Assembly (NCBI GenBank): GCA_016201045.1
Contig: JACQDM010000001.1
Span: 248,001-312,000, forward strand
From: Afipia sp.
Lineage (GTDB): Bacteria > Pseudomonadota > Alphaproteobacteria > Rhizobiales > Xanthobacteraceae
DNA: 64,000 nucleotides
Direction of reading: 5' to 3'
The notes beneath the pieces are model-generated. The model saw only the letters and a program-made list of their open reading frames with translations, searched no databases and was not told where the DNA came from. Below, piece after piece: positions 62,348 to 64,000 of this stretch (its first letter is position 1; every line of letters begins with the position of its first letter). The position numbers were made by a program, and so were the translations under genes.

Positions 62348-64000
62348 GCGGAAGTCCTCCGCATCGCATTTACACGCCGCGTCGCCTTGTCGAAGATCTT
62401 ATCCACTTCCGACGCGGGTTCGTCCTTGCGACGCCGGCGATCCTGCAGAATGGTCAGCGGATCGAACTGCCGCCAGACCGGGATGGACGACAGCAACGCC
62501 GTCAGCAAGGCGCCGCCACGTAACAGCCATCCGACAAAGCCAACGGTCAATGCGAGGCTTGAGCCCGCGATAGCCGTCTTCAGCGATGCGGAGAAGGTGT
62601 GCGTCGAATCAACCATGTCTTCGCGCCCGTGATCGAACGCTCGCAGCATTTCTACGCGATTGAGCTTCGACAGTGCGAAATCGACAATGCCCGATGGCTT
62701 GGTCTGGCCGGATGAACCGCCCTCTCCGCAACCGCCTGATCCCCCGCCGCTTCCGCCGGGCCCGCAACCTGACCTTGCGATATTCACTGGAGGCTGGTCA
62801 GGATTTTTAGGCGACAGGTTTGGGGGTGGTTGCGAAATCGACGGCACGGCGTTCGGACCGCTCGAAAGATTTTTTGGAAGCACATTGTTGCTATCCGAAT
62901 TACCCCCGATCCGCGCCGCGTTTTCCCGTGCGGCCGTCGCGGCGTTGGCCTGCGACGCAGCCGGCAGGTTGATCGAACCCGTAATATCGTTCGGCGTCTG
63001 CTGCGGAGCGGACCCGGCCGGCGGCGTTCCCGTCCCGACCGTTCCGCGCAGCGACACATTCCAATCGCTCGCCTTCGTGCTTGTGACGACATAATTCGGA
63101 TTGGTCAGAGTGCCGGCGACATTCATCTTGTACGTGCCGGGAACGGTCGTGCTGTCGATGCCGAACGAGTTTCGCAAACCAGAGAGAACGCTTACGGTCT
63201 CGCCGTTCTGCAGGCCGGTTGCCGTCAAGCCGGGATTTGCAGGCGACGACCCGTAGGACGAGCTTCCGCCAAGCGCCGTAACCGTGATCGGCGCCGGATT
63301 CACGCTCCATGTCTGGCTGATCATGTTGCTGACGACGTAATTGGAATTCGTCAGCGCACCGGCGACATTCATCATATAGCTGCCGGCGTTCGTCGTGTTG
63401 GCGACCCCGAACGAATTGCTAAGTCCCGTCAGCGCGCTGATCGTGTCGCCATTTTTCAGGCCGGTTGCCGACAGACCCGGATTCGACGGCGACGAACCGT
63501 AGACCGAATTGCCCCCGAGTGCGGTGATATTGACCGGAGCTGGATTGACCGTCCACGGGCTGCTCGTCGTACCGCCGAGCGTGTAGTTCGGGTTGGTCAG
63601 CGTACCGGCAACATTCATCGTGTAGGTGCCAGCATTGGTGGTGTTGGTAATGCCGAACGAATTGCTAAGTCCTGTCAGCGCGCTCACCGTATCGCCGTTT
63701 TTCAGCCCGGTTGCCGACAGGCCCGGATTTGATGGCGACGAACCGTAGAACGAACTTCCTCCGAGTGCCGTCACGTTCAGCATCGCCGCTGTGACGATCC
63801 AGCTGCCGCTCGTGGTGCTGTTCACGAAATAGTTCGCGTTCGTCAGCGTGCCCGCGACATTCATCGTGTACGTTCCAACATCCGTCGTACTGGAAATGCC
63901 GAATGAGTTGGAAAGCCCCGTCAGCACCGAAGCGTTCTGACCGTTCTTCAGGCCGGTTGCGGACAGGCCCGGATTGGACGGCGACGAACCGTAGTTCGAC
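62344..64000 (-). CDS. MBG-repeat surface protein with C-terminal membrane anchor (partial)
   Basis: The C-terminal 551 residues of a large protein whose start lies beyond 64000. From the right edge down to about 63050 come tandem 82-aa MBG-type repeats ('NPGLSATGLKNGDTVSALTG', 'NSFGITNTTNAGTYTMNVAG'). A linker rich in Pro, Gly, Ser and Asn follows, including a Cys/Gly segment (SGCGPGGSGGGSGGCGEGG), then a C-terminal part with two hydrophobic helices ('AIAGSSLALTVGFVGWLL', 'GGALLTALLSSIPVW') and a basic cytoplasmic tail ('RRRRKDEPASEVD'). The helices and 'WRQFDPLTIL' resemble the ends of very large adhesin-like proteins. The stop overlaps the GGDEF/EAL start, implying one operon. Confidence 0.88.
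   Translation of the reverse strand, partial: SNYGSSPSNPGLSATGLKNGQNASVLTGLSNSFGISSTTDVGTYTMNVAGTLTNANYFVNSTTSGSWIVTAAMLNVTALGGSSFYGSSPSNPGLSATGLKNGDTVSALTGLSNSFGITNTTNAGTYTMNVAGTLTNPNYTLGGTTSSPWTVNPAPVNITALGGNSVYGSSPSNPGLSATGLKNGDTISALTGLSNSFGVANTTNAGSYMMNVAGALTNSNYVVSNMISQTWSVNPAPITVTALGGSSSYGSSPANPGLTATGLQNGETVSVLSGLRNSFGIDSTTVPGTYKMNVAGTLTNPNYVVTSTKASDWNVSLRGTVGTGTPPAGSAPQQTPNDITGSINLPAASQANAATAARENAARIGGNSDSNNVLPKNLSSGPNAVPSISQPPPNLSPKNPDQPPVNIARSGCGPGGSGGGSGGCGEGGSSGQTKPSGIVDFALSKLNRVEMLRAFDHGREDMVDSTHTFSASLKTAIAGSSLALTVGFVGWLLRGGALLTALLSSIPVWRQFDPLTILQDRRRRKDEPASEVDKIFDKATRRVNAMRRTSA
63050..64000. repeat. Tandem MBG repeats with exact 246-bp period
   Basis: The block GAAC/TGAATT or GAGTT recurs at 63163, 63409, 63655 and 63901, each exactly 246 bases (82 codons) apart, and the pattern continues to the right edge. 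Copies are similar but not identical, with changes mostly in the linker between units ('TLGGTTSSPW', 'VVSNMISQTW', 'VNSTTSGSW'). Confidence 0.9.

Noticed and set aside
63050-64000. CRISPR array
   Set aside because: The period is 246 bases, copies are coding and encode MBG domains; no short direct repeats with unique spacers are present.

Overview
The window looks like chromosomal DNA of an alphaproteobacterium, most likely of the Bradyrhizobium/Afipia/Rhodopseudomonas group. The evidence is high GC with strong GC bias at third codon positions (which produces many long antisense shadow ORFs), the style of the proteins, several Liv-type ABC transporters next to CoA-ligases, and REP-like dispersed palindromes of a kind common in Bradyrhizobium-type genomes. 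This placement is inference from sequence style; no rRNA or tRNA gene is present to confirm it. No CRISPR array, prophage, insertion sequence or integron was seen.

Layout. 1-500: end of a Cys-containing small protein and a DUF6968-like protein, closed by a bidirectional terminator. 545-4631 (minus): an HTH-methyltransferase, metK and ahcY, which together make, use and recycle S-adenosylmethionine. 4756-6938 (plus): an AhpD-like protein and a secreted TPR-caspase. 7123-12822 (minus): a Liv-type ABC operon (binding protein, two permeases, two ATPases) ending in a core-MetE-like protein, with a divergent MarR regulator (12967) and a candidate operator between them. 13530-19323: purU, hemD, a tandem-fused family III CoA-transferase, a DUF606 transporter and fcl. 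19590-24593 (plus): a second complete Liv operon whose last ATPase has Arg in place of the Walker A Lys, convergent with a Crp/Fnr regulator. 25549-34954 (plus): a third Liv operon with an acyl-CoA synthetase, a PaaK-like protein and a CoA-transferase built in, probably uptake plus CoA activation of an organic acid.

34956-38907: a secreted CxxCH protein, two small proteins, an amidase and a small secreted protein. 38914-50653: a catabolic region with a TctCBA tripartite carboxylate transporter, a serine-glyoxylate-type aminotransferase, a GlcD-GlcF-like fused FAD/Fe-S dehydrogenase, a GlcG-like protein, a CoA-transferase, two crotonase-fold proteins and a beta-keto acid cleavage enzyme. Together they suggest uptake and breakdown of a hydroxy- or dicarboxylic acid.

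50801-64000 is the accessory, envelope-related end: an orphan terminator and an RND-pump C-terminal relic; a minus-strand set of TPR/beta-barrel outer-membrane protein, FecR-domain protein and polytopic membrane protein; a tandem-duplicated glycosyltransferase; a GT1-type glycosyltransferase; a Rossmann protein; and at the right edge a translationally coupled pair of a membrane-anchored MBG-repeat surface protein (5' end outside the window) and a GGDEF-GGDEF-EAL sensor. A recurrent feature is that all four transporter operons carry a strong GC-rich hairpin directly after the binding-protein gene, consistent with higher expression of the binding protein than of the membrane components.
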